DNA of 64,000 bases. Origin: Glandiceps talaboti. Lineage: Eukaryota > Hemichordata > Enteropneusta > Spengelidae. Below are positions 27,187-41,480 of the stretch, in pieces. The first letter of the stretch is position 1. Each line of letters begins with the position of its first letter. The notes beneath the pieces are model-generated. The model did not search any database, was not told the DNA's origin, and saw nothing but the letters and a program-made list of their open reading frames with translations. The stretch is from contig NC_135568.1 in the NCBI RefSeq assembly GCF_964340395.1, forward strand, positions 17,607,776-17,671,775, given 5' to 3'. The translations under genes and the position numbers were made by a program.

Positions 27187-29440
27187 TTATTTAGATTCTA
27201 ATATTTACTCTTAAAGTTGCCACTACTCAATTTAACCTTTTTGAAAAGATATTACCACGGATAATATAATTCTGTTCATCTCCAAAATATTTCTTTATTC
27301 TGCTACAATCTACTTGTGACATAAGGTTGTCATTACTTGTCGTGTGCTTAGTGCTGACAAAGGAACTTTTTGATAACTTATACTTTCCATTGCAGATGGA
27401 AAGAAATATTGGGCAACAAAATTTAATGACCATTGTCAGTAATTATACAATTCCAAAATCTTCACTTACTTCTTCCACTTCTTGATTGGCTGTCTGGTGT
27501 TCATCTGCCATCTGTGTTCGTGTCATCTTCCGTGACCTTGAGTTCCATCCTGAAAGGAATGAATCAAACAATACAGTATAAACTTATTGATGGAATGAAA
27601 TAACAGTTATTTAGATTCTAATATTTACTCTTAAAGTTGCCACTACTCAATTTAACCTTTTTGAAAAGATATTATCACGGATAATATAATTCTGTTCATC
27701 TCCAAAATATTTCTTTATTCTGCTACAATCTACTTGTGACATAAGGTTGTCATTACTTGTCGTGTGCTTAGTACTGACAAAAGAACTTTTTGATAACTTA
27801 TACTTTCCATTGCAGATGGGAATAAATATTGGGCAACAAAATTTAATGACCATTCTCAGTAATTATACAATTCCAAAATCTTCACTTACTTCTTCCACTT
27901 CATGATTGGCTGTCTGGTGTTCATCTGCCATCTGTGTTCGTGTCATCTTCCGTGACCTTGAGTTCCATCCTGAAAGGAATGAATCAAACAATACAGTATA
28001 AACTTATTGATGGAATGAAATAACAGTTACTTAGATTCTAATATTTACTCTTAAAGTTGCCACTACTCAATTTAACCTTTTTGAAAAGATATTACCACGG
28101 ATAATATAATTCTGTTCATCTCCAAAATATTTCTTTATTCTGCTACAATCTACTTGTGAAATAAGGTTGTCATTACTTGTCGTGTGCTTAGTACTGACAA
28201 AAGAACTTTTTGATAACTTGTACTATCCATTGCAGATGGGAATAAATATTGGGTAACAAAATTTAATGACCATTCTCAGTAATTATACAATTCCAAAATC
28301 TTCACTTACTTCTTCCACTTCTTGATTGGCTGTCTGGTGTTCATCTGCCATCTGTGTTCGTGTCATCTTCCGTGACCTTGAGTTCCATCCTGAAGGAATG
28401 AATCAAACAATACAGTATAAACTTATTGATGGAATGAAATAGCAGTTATTTAGATTCTAATATTTACTCTTAAAGTTGCCACTACTCAATTTAACCTTTT
28501 TGAAAAGATATTACCACGGATAATATAATTCTGTTCATCTCCAAAATATTTCTTTCTTCTGCTACAATCTACTTGTGACATAAGGTTGTCATTACTTGTC
28601 GTGTGCTTAGTGCTGACAAAAGAACTTTTTGATAACTTATACTTTCCATTGCAGATGGAAAGAAATATTGGGCAACAAAATTTAATGACCATTGTCAGTA
28701 ATTATACAATTCCAAAATCTTCACTTACTTCTTCCACTTCTTGATTGGCTGTCTGGTGTTCATCTGCCATCTGTGTTCGTGTCATCTTCCGTGACCTTGA
28801 GTTCCATCCTGAAAGGAATGAATCAAACAATACAGTATAAACTTATTGATGGAATGAAATAACAGTTATTTAGATTCTAATATTTACTCTTAAAGTTGCC
28901 ACTACTCAATTTAACCTTTTTGAAAAGATATTATCACGGATAATATAATTCTGTTCATCTCCAAAATATTTCTTTATTCTGCTACAATCTACTTGTGACA
29001 TAAGGTTGTCATTACTTGTCGTGTGCTTAGTACTGACAAAAGAACTTTTTGATAACTTATACTTTCCATTGCAGATGGGAATAAATATTGGGCAACAAAA
29101 TTTAATGACCATTCTCAGTAATTATACAATTCCAAAATCTTCACTTACTTCTTCCACTTCTTGATTGGCTGTCTGGTGTTCATCTGCCATCTGTGTTCGT
29201 GTCATCTTCCGTGACCTTGAGTTCCATCCTGAAAGGAATGAATCAAACAATACAGTATAAACTTATTGATGGAATGAAATAACAGTTATTTAGATTCTAA
29301 TATTTACTCTTAAAGTTGCCACTACTCAATTTAACCTTTTTGAAAAGATATTACCACGGATAATACAATTCTGTTCATCACCAAAATATTTCTTCATTCT
29401 GCTACAATCTACTTGTGACATAAGGTTGTCATTACTTGTC
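27060..29440. repeat. Long-range duplicated block, right copy
   Basis: Partner of 13,640-16,020. Its left end overlaps the tail of the second 4.6-kb block. Confidence 0.65.
28067..28273 (-). pseudogene. Satellite ORF with nonsense change
   Basis: Carries the same stop at codon 17 as the unit at 14,647, plus a Cys7-to-Tyr change (gggtaac for gggcaac). The two units are 13,420 bp apart inside matching blocks. Confidence 0.7.
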
Positions 29441-29639
29441 GTGTGCTTAGTACTGACAAAAGAACTTTTTGATAACTTATACTTTCCATTGCAGATGGGA
29501 ATAAATATTGGGCAACAAAATTTAATGACCATTCTCAGTAATTATACAATTCCAAAATCTTCACTTACTTCTTCCACTTCTTGATTGGCTGTCTGGTGTT
29601 CATCTGCCATCTGTGTTCGTGTCATCTTCCGTGACCTTG

Positions 29640-30560
29640 AGTTCCATCTTGAAAGAAATGAATCAAACAATACAGTATAACCTTATTGATGGAATGAAAT
29701 AACAGTTATTTAGATTCTAATATTTACTCTTAAAGTTGCCACTAATCAATTTAACCTTTTTGAAAAGATATCTTCATAGATAATACAATTCTGTTCATCT
29801 CCAAAATACTTCTTCATTCTGCTACAATCTACTTGTGACATAAGGTTGTCATTACTTGTCTTGTACATAGTACTGACAAAAGAACTCTTTGATAACTTAT
29901 ACTTTCCATTGCAGATGGGAATAAATATTGGGCAACAAAATTTAATGACCATTCTCAGTAATTATACAATTCCAAAATCTTCACTTACTTCTTCCACTTC
30001 TTGATTGGCTGTCTGGTGTTCATCTGCCATCTGTGTTCGTGTCATCTTCCGTGACCTTGAGTTCCATCCTGAAAGGAATGAATCAAACAATACAGTATAA
30101 ACTTATTGATGGAATGAAATAACAGTTATTTAGATTCTAATATTTACTCTTAAAGTTGCCACTACTCAATTTAACCTTTTTGAAAAGATATTACCACGGA
30201 TAATACAATTCTGTTCATCACCAAAATATTTCTTCATTCTGCTACAATCTACTTGTGACATAAGGTTGTCATTACTTGTCGTGTGCTTAGTACTGACAAA
30301 AGAACTCTTTGATAACTTATACTTTCCATTGCAGATGGGAATAAATATTGGGCAACAAAATTTAATGACCATTGTCAGTAATTATACAATTCCAAAATCT
30401 TCACTTACTTCTTCCACTTCTTGATTGGCTGTCTGGTGTTCATCTGCCATCTGTGTTCGTGTCATCTCCCTTGACCTTGAGTTCCATCCTGAAAGGAATG
30501 AATCAAACAATACAGTATAAACTTATTGATGGAATGAAATAACAGTTATTTAGATTCTAA
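29640..30560. repeat. Two-monomer block, first copy
   Basis: Matches 31,733-32,653 at an offset of 2,093 bp. Markers are tataaccttattg and tcttcatagataatac. Confidence 0.65.
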
Positions 30561-31003
30561 TACTTACTCAAAGTTGCCACTACTCAATTTAACCTTTTTG
30601 AAAAGATATTACCACGGATAATACAATTCTGTTCATCACCAAAATATTTCTTCATTCTGCTACAATCTACTTGTGACATAAGGTTGTCATTACTTGTCGT
30701 GTACATAGTACTGACAAAAGAACTTTTTGATAACTTATACTTTCCATTGCAGATGGGAATAAATATTGGGCAACAAAATTTAATGACCATTGTCAGTAAT
30801 TATTCAATTCCAAAATCTTCACTTACTTCTTCCACTTCTTGATTGGCTGTCTGGTGTTCATCTGCCATCTGTGTTCGTGTCATCTTCCGTGATCTTGAGT
30901 TCCATCCTGAAAGGAATGAATCAAACAATACAGTATAAACTTATTGATGGAATGAAATAACAGTTATTTAGATTCTAATATTTACTCTTAAAGTTGCCAC
31001 TAC

Positions 31004-31205
31004 TCAATTTAACCTTTTAGAAAAGATATTATCACGGATAATACAATTCTGTTCATCTCCAAAATACTTCGTCATTCTGCTACAATCTACTTGTGACATA
31101 AGGTTGTCATTACTTGTCGTGTGCTTAGTACTGACAAAAGAACTTTTTGATAACTTATACTTTCCATTGCAGATGGAATCTTGGGCAACAAAATTTAATG
31201 ACCAT
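31004..31205 (-). pseudogene. Satellite ORF broken by short deletion
   Basis: Plus-strand gcagatggaatcttgggc is 5 bp shorter than the usual gcagatgggaataaatattgggc, which shifts the frame near the N-terminus. Confidence 0.7.
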
Positions 31206-31732
31206 TCTCAGTAATTATACAATTCCAAAATCTTCACTTACTTCTTCCACTTCTTGATTGGCTGTCTGGTGTTCATCTGCCATCTGTGTTCGTGTCATCT
31301 TCCGTGACCTTGAGTTCCATCCTGAAAGGAATGAATCAAACAATACAGTATAAACTTATTGATGGAATGAAATAACAGTTATTTAGATTCTAATATTTAC
31401 TCTTAAAGTTGCCACTACTCAATTTAACCTTTTTGAAAAGATATTACCACGGATAATATAATTCTGTTCATCTCCAAAATATTTCTTTATTCTGATACAA
31501 TCTACTTGTGAAATAAGGTTGTCATTACTTGTCGTGTGCTTAGTACTGACAAAAGAACTTTTTGATAACTTATACTTTCCATTGCAGATGGGAATAAATA
31601 TTGGGCAACAAAATTTAATGACCATTCTCAGTAATTATACAATTCCAAAATCTTCACTTACTTCTTCCACTTCTTGATTGGCTGTCTGGTGTTCATCTGC
31701 CATCTGTGTTCGTGTCATCTTCCGTGACCTTG

Positions 31733-32653
31733 AGTTCCATCCTGAAAGAAATGAATCAAACAATACAGTATAACCTTATTGATGGAATGAAATAACAGTT
31801 ATTTAGATTCTAATATTTACTCTTAAAGTTGCCACTAATCAATTTAACCTTTTTGAAAAGATATCTTCATAGATAATACAATTCTGTTCATCTCCAAAAT
31901 ACTTCTTCATTCTGCTACAATCTACTTGTGACATAAGGTTGTCATTACTTGTCTTGTACATAGTACTGACAAAAGAACTCTTTGATAACTTATACTTTCC
32001 ATTGCAGATGGGAATAAATATTGGGCAACAAAATTTAATGACCATTCTCAGTAATTATACAATTCCAAAATCTTCACTTACTTCTTCCACTTCTTGATTG
32101 GCTGTCTGGTGTTCATCTGCCATCTGTGTTCGTGTCATCTTCCGTGACCTTGAGTTCCATCCTGAAAGGAATGAATCAAACAATACAGTATAAACTTATT
32201 GATGGAATGAAATAACAGTTATTTAGATTCTAATATTTACTCTTAAAGTTGCCACTACTCAATTTAACCTTTTTGAAAAGATATTACCACGGATAATACA
32301 ATTCTGTTCATCACCAAAATATTTCTTCATTCTGCTACAATCTACTTGTGACATAAGGTTGTCATTACTTGTCGTGTGCTTAGTACTGACAAAAGAACTC
32401 TTTGATAACTTATACTTTCCATTGCAGATGGGAATAAATATTGGGCAACAAAATTTAATGACCATTGTCAGTAATTATACAATTCCAAAATCTTCACTTA
32501 CTTCTTCCACTTCTTGATTGGCTGTCTGGTGTTCATCTGCCATCTGTGTTCGTGTCATCTTCCGTGACCTTGAGTTCCATCCTGAAAGGAATGAATCAAA
32601 CAATACAGTATAAACTTATTGATGGAATGAAATAACAGTTATTTAGATTCTAA
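31733..32653. repeat. Two-monomer block, second copy
   Basis: Second copy of 29,640-30,560. It differs at catcttccgtg versus catctcccttg. Confidence 0.65.
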
Positions 32654-33603
32654 TACTTACTCAAAGTTGCCACTACTCAATTTAACCTTTTTGAAAAGAT
32701 ATTACCACGGATAATACAATTCTGTTCATCACCAAAATATTTCTTCATTCTGCTACAATCTACTTGTGACATAAGGTTGTCATTACTTGTCGTGTACTTA
32801 GGACTGACAAAAGAACTTTTTGATAACTTATACTTTCCATTGCAGATGGAAAGAAATATTGGGCTACAAAATTTAATGACCATTCTCAGTAATTATACAA
32901 TTCCAAAATCTTCACTTACTTCTTCCACTTCATGATTGGCTGTCTGGTGTTCATCTGCCATCTGTGTTCGTGTCATCTTCCGTGACCTTGAGTTCCATCC
33001 TGAAAGGAATGAATCAAACAATACAGTATAAACTTATTGATGGAATGAAATAAGTTATTTAGATTCTAATACTTACTCTTAAAGTTGCCACTACTCAATT
33101 TAACCTTTTTGAAAAGATATTACCACGGATAATGTAATTCTGTTCATCTCCAAAATATTTCTTTATTCTGATACAATCTACTTGTGAAATAAGGTTGTCA
33201 TTACTTGTCGTGTGCTTAGTACTGACAAAAGAACTTTTTGATAACTTATACTTTCCATTGCAGATGGGAATAAATATTGGGCAACAAAATTTAATGACCA
33301 TTCTCAGTAATTATACAATTCCAAAATCTTCACTTACTTCTTCCACTTCTTGATTGGCTGTCTGGTGTTCATCTGCCATCTGTGTTCGTGTCATCTTCCG
33401 TGACCTTGAGTTCCATCCTGAAAGGAATGAATCAAACAATACAGTATAAACTTATTGATGGAATGAAATAACAGTTATTTAGATTCTAATATTTACTCTT
33501 AAAGTTGCCACTACTAAATTTAACCTTTTTGAAAAGATATTACTACGGATAATACAATTCTGTTCATCACCAAAATATTTCTTCATTCTGCTACAATCTA
33601 CTT

Positions 33604-35590
33604 GTGACATAAGGTTGTCATTACTTGTCGTGTACATAGTACTGACAAAAGAACTCTTTGATAACTTATACTTTCCATTGCAGATGGGAAGAAATATTGG
33701 GCAACAAAATTTAATGACCATTCTCAGTTATTATACAATTCCAAAATCTTGACTTACTTCTTCCACTTCTTGATTGGCTGTCTGGTGTTCATCTGCCATC
33801 TGTGTTCGTGTCATCTTCCGTGACCTTGAGTTCCATCCTGAAAGGAATGAATGAAACAATACAGTATAAACTTATTGATGGAATGAAATAACAGTTATTT
33901 AGATTCTAATATTTACTCTTAAAGTTGCCACTACTCAATTTAACCTTTTTGAAAAGATATTACCAGGGATAATACAATTCTGTTCATCACCAAAATATTT
34001 CTTCATTCTGCTACAATCTACTTGAGACATAAGGTTGTCATTACTTGTCGTGTACTTAGTACTGACAAAAGAACTTTTTGATAACTTATACTTTCCATTG
34101 CAGATGGGAATAAATATTGGGCATTAAAATTTAATGACCATTCTCAGTAATTATACAATTCCAAAATCTTCACTTACTTCTTCCACTTCTTGATTGGCTG
34201 TCTGGTGTTCATCTGCCATCTGTGTTCGTGTCATCTTCCGTGACCTTGAGTTCCATCCTGAAAGGAATGAATCAAACAATACACTATAAACTTATAGATG
34301 GAATGAAATAACAGTTATTTAGATTCTAATACTTACTCTTAAAGTTGCCACTACTCAATTTAACCTTTTTGAAAAGATATTACCACGGATAGTATAATTC
34401 TGTTCATCTCCAAAATACTTCTTCATTCTGCTACAATCTACTTGTGACATAAGGTTGTCATTACTTGTTGTGTGCTTAGTACTGACAAAAGAACTTTTTG
34501 ATAACTTATACTTTCCATTGCAGATGGGAATAAATATTGGGCAACAAAATTTAATGACCATTCTCAGTAATTATACAATTCCAAAATCTTCACTTACTTC
34601 TTCCACTTCTTGATTGGCTGTCTGGTGTTCATCTGCCATCTGTGTTCGTGTCATCTTCCGTGACCTTGAGTTCCATCCTGAAAGGAATGAATCAAACAAT
34701 ACAGTATAAACTTATTGATGGAATGAAATAACAGTTATTTAGATTCTAATATTTACTCTACAAGTTGCCACTACTCAATTTAACCTTTTTGAAAAGATAT
34801 TACCACGGATAGTATAATTCTGTTCATCTCCAAAATATTTCTTTATTCTGCTACAATCTACTTGTGAAATAAGGTTGTCATTACTTGTCGTGTGCTTAGT
34901 ACTGACAAAAGAACTTTTTGATAACTTATACTTTCCATTGCAGATGGGAATAAATATTGGGCAACAAAATTTAATGACCATTCTCATTAATTATACAATT
35001 CCAAAATCTTCACTTACTTCTTCCACTTCTTGATTGGCTGTCTGGTGTTCATCTGCCATCTGTGTTCGTGTCATCTTCCGTGACCTTGAGTTCCATCCTG
35101 AAAGGAATGAATCAAACAATACAGTATAAACTTATTGATGGAATGAAATAACAGTTATTTAGATTCTAATATTTACTCTTAAAGTTGCCACTACTCAATT
35201 TAACCTTTTTGAAAAGATATTACCACGGATAATATAATTCTGTTCATCTCCAAAATATTTCTTTATTCTGATACAATCTACTTGTGAAATAAGGTTGTCA
35301 TTACTTGTCGTGTGCTTAGTACTGACAAAAGAACTTTTTGATAACTTATACTTTCCATTGCAGATGGGAATAAATATTGGGCAACAAAATTTAATGACCA
35401 TTCTCAGTAATTATACAATTCCAAAATCTTCACTTACTTCTTCCACTTCTTGATTGGCTGTCTGGTGTTCATCTGCCATCTGTGTTCGTGTCATCTTCCG
35501 TGACCTTGAGTTCCATCCTGAAAGGAATGAATCAAACAATACAGTATAAACTTATTGATGGAATGAAATAACAGTTATTTAGATTCTAAT
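33604..35590. repeat. 2-kb block, first copy
   Basis: Matches 36,542-38,528 at an offset of 2,938 bp. Shared markers are cagttattatac, the gggcattaaaa stop unit, cactataaacttatag, ctctacaagttgcc and ctcattaatt. Confidence 0.75.
33935..34141 (-). pseudogene. Satellite ORF with early stop
   Basis: Plus-strand gggcattaaaatt makes TAA at codon 6. The same variant is at 36,873, 2,938 bp away. Confidence 0.7.
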
Positions 35591-36452
35591 ATTTACTCTT
35601 AAAGTTGCCACTACTAAATTTAACCTTTTTGAAAAGATATTACTACGGATAATACAATTCTGTTCATCACCAAAATATTTCTTCATTCTGCTACAATCTA
35701 CTTGTGACATAAGGTTGTCATTATTTGTCGTGTACTTAGTACTGACAAAAGAACTCTTTGATAACTTATACTTTCCATTGCAGATGGGAAGAAATATTGG
35801 GCAACAAAATTTAATGACCATTCTCAGTTATTATACAATTCCAAAATCTTGACTTACTTCTTCCACTTCTTGATTGGCTGTCTGGTGTTCATCTGCCATC
35901 TGTGTTCGTGTCATCTTCCGTGACCTTGAGTTCCATCCTGAAAGGAATGAATGAAACAATACAGTATAAACTTATTGATGGAATGAAATAACAGTTATTT
36001 AGATTCTAATATTTACTCTTAAAGTTGCCACTACTCAATTTAACCTTTTTGAAAAGATATTACCAGGGATAATACAATTCTGTTCATCACCAAAATATTT
36101 CTTCATTCTGCTACAATCTACTTGTGACATAAGGTTGTCATTACTTGTCGTGTACTTAGTACTGACAAAAGAACTTTTTGATAACTTATACTTTCCATTG
36201 CAGATGGGAATAAATATTGGGCAACAAAATTTAATGACCATTCTCAGTAATTATACAATTCCAAAATCTTCACTTACTTCTTCCACTTCTTGATTGGCTG
36301 TCTGGTGTTCATCTGCCATCTGTGTTCGTGTCATCTTCCGTGACCTTGAGTTCCATCCTGAAAGGAATGAATGAAACAATACAGTATAAACTTATTGATG
36401 GAATGAAATAAGTTATTTAGATTCTAATACTTACTCTTAAAGTTGCCACTAC

Positions 36453-36659
36453 TCAATTTAACCTTTTTGAAAAGATATTACCACGGATAATGTAATTCTG
36501 TTCATCTCCAAAATATTTCTTTATTCTGATACAATCTACTTGTGACATAAGGTTGTCATTACTTGTCGTGTACATAGTACTGACAAAAGAACTCTTTGAT
36601 AACTTATACTTTCCATTGCAGATGGGAAGAAATATTGGGCAACAAAATTTAATGACCAT
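36453..36659 (-). repeat. Hybrid monomer at an exchange point
   Basis: The plus-strand left part up to about 36,540 (gtaattctg, attctgatacaatc) matches the unit at 33,095. The right part (gacataagg, gtacatagtactg, cagttattatac) matches the unit at 33,479. The switch inside one monomer is what an unequal crossover leaves. Confidence 0.65.
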
Positions 36660-38528
36660 TCTCAGTTATTATACAATTCCAAAATCTTGACTTACTTCTT
36701 CCACTTCTTGATTGGCTGTCTGGTGTTCATCTGCCATCTGTGTTCGTGTCATCTTCCGTGACCTTGAGTTCCATCCTGAAAGGAATGAATGAAACAATAC
36801 AGTATAAACTTATTGATGGAATGAAATAACAGTTATTTAGATTCTAATATTTACTCTTAAAGTTGCCACTACTCAATTTAACCTTTTTGAAAAGATATTA
36901 CCAGGGATAATACAATTCTGTTCATCACCAAAATATTTCTTCATTCTGCTACAATCTACTTGAGACATAAGGTTGTCATTACTTGTCGTGTACTTAGTAC
37001 TGACAAAAGAACTTTTTGATAACTTATACTTTCCATTGCAGATGGGAATAAATATTGGGCATTAAAATTTAATGACCATTCTCAGTAATTATACAATTCC
37101 AAAATCTTCACTTACTTCTTCCACTTCTTGATTGGCTGTCTGGTGTTCATCTGCCATCTGTGTTCGTGTCATCTTCCGTGACCTTGAGTTCCATCCTGAA
37201 AGGAATGAATCAAACAATACACTATAAACTTATAGATGGAATGAAATAACAGTTATTTAGATTCTAATACTTACTCTTAAAGTTGCCACTACTCAATTTA
37301 ACCTTTTTGAAAAGATATTACCACGGATAGTATAATTCTGTTCATCTCCAAAATACTTCTTCATTCTGCTACAATCTACTTGTGACATAAGGTTGTCATT
37401 ACTTGTCGTGTGCTTAGTACTGACAAAAGAACTTTTTGATAACTTATACTTTCCATTGCAGATGGGAATAAATATTGGGCAACAAAATTTAATGACCATT
37501 CTCAGTAATTATACAATTCCAAAATCTTCACTTACTTCTTCCACTTCTTGATTGGCTGTCTGGTGTTCATCTGCCATCTGTGTTCGTGTCATCTTCCGTG
37601 ACCTTGAGTTCCATCCTGAAAGGAATGAATCAAACAATACAGTATAAACTTATTGATGGAATGAAATAACAGTTATTTAGATTCTAATATTTACTCTACA
37701 AGTTGCCACTACTCAATTTAACCTTTTTGAAAAGATATTACCACGGATAGTATAATTCTGTTCATCTCCAAAATATTTCTTTATTCTGCTACAATCTACT
37801 TGTGAAATAAGGTTGTCATTACTTGTCGTGTGCTTAGTACTGACAAAAGAACTTTTTGATAACTTATACTTTCCATTGCAGATGGGAATAAATATTGGGC
37901 AACAAAATTTAATGACCATTCTCATTAATTATACAATTCCAAAATCTTCACTTACTTCTTCCACTTCTTGATTGGCTGTCTGGTGTTCATCTGCCATCTG
38001 TGTTCGTGTCATCTTCCGTGACCTTGAGTTCCATCCTGAAAGGAATGAATCAAACAATACAGTATAAACTTATTGATGGAATGAAATAACAGTTATTTAG
38101 ATTCTAATATTTACTCTTAAAGTTGCCACTACTCAATTTAACCTTTTTGAAAAGATATTACCACGGATAATATAATTCTGTTCATCTCCAAAATATTTCT
38201 TTATTCTGATACAATCTACTTGTGAAATAAGGTTGTCATTACTTGTCGTGTGCTTAGTACTGACAAAAGAACTTTTTGATAACTTATACTTTCCATTGCA
38301 GATGGGAATAAATATTGGGCAACAAAATTTAATGACCATTCTCAGTAATTATACAATTCCAAAATCTTCACTTACTTCTTCCACTTCTTGATTGGCTGTC
38401 TGGTGTTCATCTGCCATCTGTGTTCGTGTCATCTTCCGTGACCTTGAGTTCCATCCTGAAAGGAATGAATCAAACAATACAGTATAAACTTATTGATGGA
38501 ATGAAATAACAGTTATTTAGATTCTAAT
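36542..38528. repeat. 2-kb block, second copy
   Basis: Second copy of 33,604-35,590. Its left edge falls inside a monomer, producing the hybrid unit at 36,453-36,659. Confidence 0.75.
36873..37079 (-). pseudogene. Satellite ORF with early stop
   Basis: Copy of the variant at 33,935, carried along in a 2,938-bp block duplication. Confidence 0.7.
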
Positions 38529-40233
38529 ATTTACTCTACAAGTTGCCACTACTCAATTTAACCTTTTTGAAAAGATATTACAACGGATAATACAATTCTG
38601 TTCATCTCCAAAATATTTCTTTATTCTGCTACAATCTACTTGTGACATAAGGTTGTCATTACTTGTCGTGTGCTTAGTACTGACAAAAGAACTTTTTGAT
38701 GACTTATACTTTCCATTGCAGATGGGAAGAAATATTGGGCAACAAAATTTAATGACCATTCTCAGTAATTATACAATTCCAAAATCTTCACTTACTTCTT
38801 CCACTTCTTGATTGGCTGTCTGGTGTTCATCTGCCATCTGTGTTCGTGTCATCTTCCGTGACCTTGAGTTCCATCCTGAAAGGAATGAATCAAACAATAC
38901 AGTATAAAGTTATTGATGGAATGAAATAACAGTTATTTAGATTCTAATACTTACTCTTAAAGTTGCCACTACTCAATTTAACCTTTTTGAAAAGATATTA
39001 CCACGGATAATACAATTCTGTTCATCACCAAAATATTTCTTCATTCTGCTACAATCTACTTGTGACATAAGGTTGTCATTACTTGTCGTGTACTTAGTAC
39101 TGACAAAAGAACTTTTTGATAACTTATACTTTCCATTGCAGATGGGAATAAATATTGGGCAACAAAATTTAATGACCATTCTCAGTAATTATACAATTCC
39201 AAAATCTTCACTTACTTCTTCCACTTCTTGATTGGCTGTCTGGTGTTCATCTGCCATCTGTGTTCGTGTCATCTTCCGTGACCTTGAGTTCCATCCTGAA
39301 AGGAATGAATCAAACAATACAGTATAAACTTACTGATGGAATGAAATAACAGTTATTTAGTTTCTAATATTTACTCTTAAAGTTGCCACTACTCAATTTA
39401 ACCTTTTTGAAAAGATATTACCATGGATAATATAATTCTGTTCATCTCCAAAATATTTCTTTATTCTGCTGCAATCTACTTGTGACATAAGGTTGTCATT
39501 ACTTGTCGTGTGCTTAGTACTGACAAAAGAACTTTTTGATAACTTATACTTTCCATTGCAGATGGGAATAAATATTGGGCAACAAAATTTAATGACCATT
39601 CTCAGTAATTATACAATTCCAAAATCTTCACTTACTTCTTCCACTTCTTGATTGGCTGTCTGGTGTTCATCTGCCATCTGTATTCGTGTCATTTTCCGTG
39701 AATCGTGAGTTCCATCCTGAAAGGAATGAATCAAACAATACAGTATAAACTTATTGATGGAATGAAATAACAGTTATTTAGATTCTAATATTTACTCTTA
39801 AAGTTGCCACTACTCAATTTAACCTTTTTGAAAAGATATTACCACGGATAATATAATTCTGTTCATCTCCAAAATATTTCTTTATTCTGCTACAATCTAC
39901 TTGTGACATAAGGTTGTCATTACTTGTCGTGTGCTTAGTACTGACAAAAGAACTTTTTGATAACTTATACTTTCCATTGCAGATGGGAAGAAATATTAGG
40001 CAACAAAATTTAATGACCATTCTCAGTAATTATACAATTCCAAAATCTTCACTTACTTCTTCCACTTCTTGATTGGCTGTCTGGTGTTCATCTGCCATCT
40101 GTGTTCGTGTCATCTTCCGTGACCTTGAGTTCCATCCTGAAAGGAATGAATCAAACAATACAGTATAAAGTTATTGATGGAATGAAATAACAGTTATTTA
40201 GATTCTAATATTTACTCTTAAAGTTGCCACTAC

Positions 40234-40437
40234 TCAATTTAACCTTTTTGAAAAGATATTACCACGGATAATACAATTCTGTTCATCTCCAATATTTCTT
40301 CATTCTGCTACAATCTACTTGTGACATAAGGTTGTCATTACTTGTCGTGTGCTTAGTACTGACAAAAGAACTTTTTGATTACTTATACTTTCCATTGCAG
40401 ATGGGAAGAAATATTGGGCAACAAAATTTAATGACCA
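40234..40437 (-). pseudogene. Satellite ORF broken by 2-bp deletion
   Basis: Has the ctccaatattt deletion and the variant tttttgattactta, both shared with the units at 41,073 and 41,913. Confidence 0.7.
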
Positions 40438-40640
40438 TTCTCAGTAATTATACAATTCCAAAATCTTCACTTACTTCTTCCACTTCTTGATTTAAGAGTC
40501 TGGTGTTCATCTGCCATCTGTGTTCGTGTCATCTTCCGTGACCTTGAGTTCCATCCTGAAAGGAATGAATCAAACAATACAGTATAAACTTATTGATGGA
40601 ATGAAATAACAGTTATTTAGATTCTAATACTTACTCTTAA
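40234..40640. repeat. Variant unit duplicated at the right edge, copy 1
   Basis: Carries gatttaagagtctgg and the 2-bp deletion; repeated 840 bp (two monomers) to the right at 41,073-41,480. Confidence 0.7.
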
Positions 40641-41072
40641 AGTTGCCACTACTGAATTTAAACTTTTTGAAAAGATATTACCACGGATAATATAATTATG
40701 TTCATCTCCAAAATATTTCTTTATTCTGCTACAATCTACTTGTGACATAAGGTTGTCATTACTTGTCGTGTGCTTAGTACTGACAAAAGAACTTTTAGAT
40801 AACTTATACTTTCCATTGCAGATGGGAAGAAATATTGGGCAACAAAATTTAATGACCATTCTCAATAATTATACAATTCCAAAATCTTCACTTACTTCTT
40901 CCACTTCTTGATTGGCTGTCTGGTGTTCATCTGCCATCTGTGTTCGTGTCATCTTCCGTGACCTTGAGTTCCATCCTGAAAGGAATGAATCAAACAATAC
41001 AGTATAAACTTATTGATGGAATGAAATAACAGTTATTTAGATTCTAATATTTACTCTTAAAGTTGCCACTAC

Positions 41073-41277
41073 TCAATTTAACCTTTTTGAAAAGATATTA
41101 CCACGGATAATACAATTCTGTTCATCTCCAATATTTCTTCATTCTGCTACAATCTACTTGTGACATAAGGTTGTCATTACTTGTCGTGTGCTTAGTACTG
41201 ACAAAAGAACTTTTTGATTACTTATACTTTCCATTGCAGATGGGAAGAAATATTGGGCAACAAAATTTAATGACCAT
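41073..41277 (-). pseudogene. Satellite ORF broken by 2-bp deletion
   Basis: Part of a two-monomer duplication with the unit at 40,234. The 80-bp block next to both units carries gatttaagagtc in place of gattggctgtc. Confidence 0.7.
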
Positions 41278-41480
41278 TCTCAGTAATTATACAATTCCAA
41301 AATCTTCACTTACTTCTTCCACTTCTTGATTTAAGAGTCTGGTGTTCATCTGCCATCTGTGTTCGTGTCATCTTCCGTGACCTTGAGTTCCATCCTGAAA
41401 GGAATGAATCAAACAATACAGTATAAAACTTATTGATGGAATGAAATAACAGTTATTTAGATTCTAATATTTACTCTTAA
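41073..41480. repeat. Variant unit duplicated at the right edge, copy 2
   Basis: Copy of 40,234-40,640, with one extra A in tataaaactt. Confidence 0.7.
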
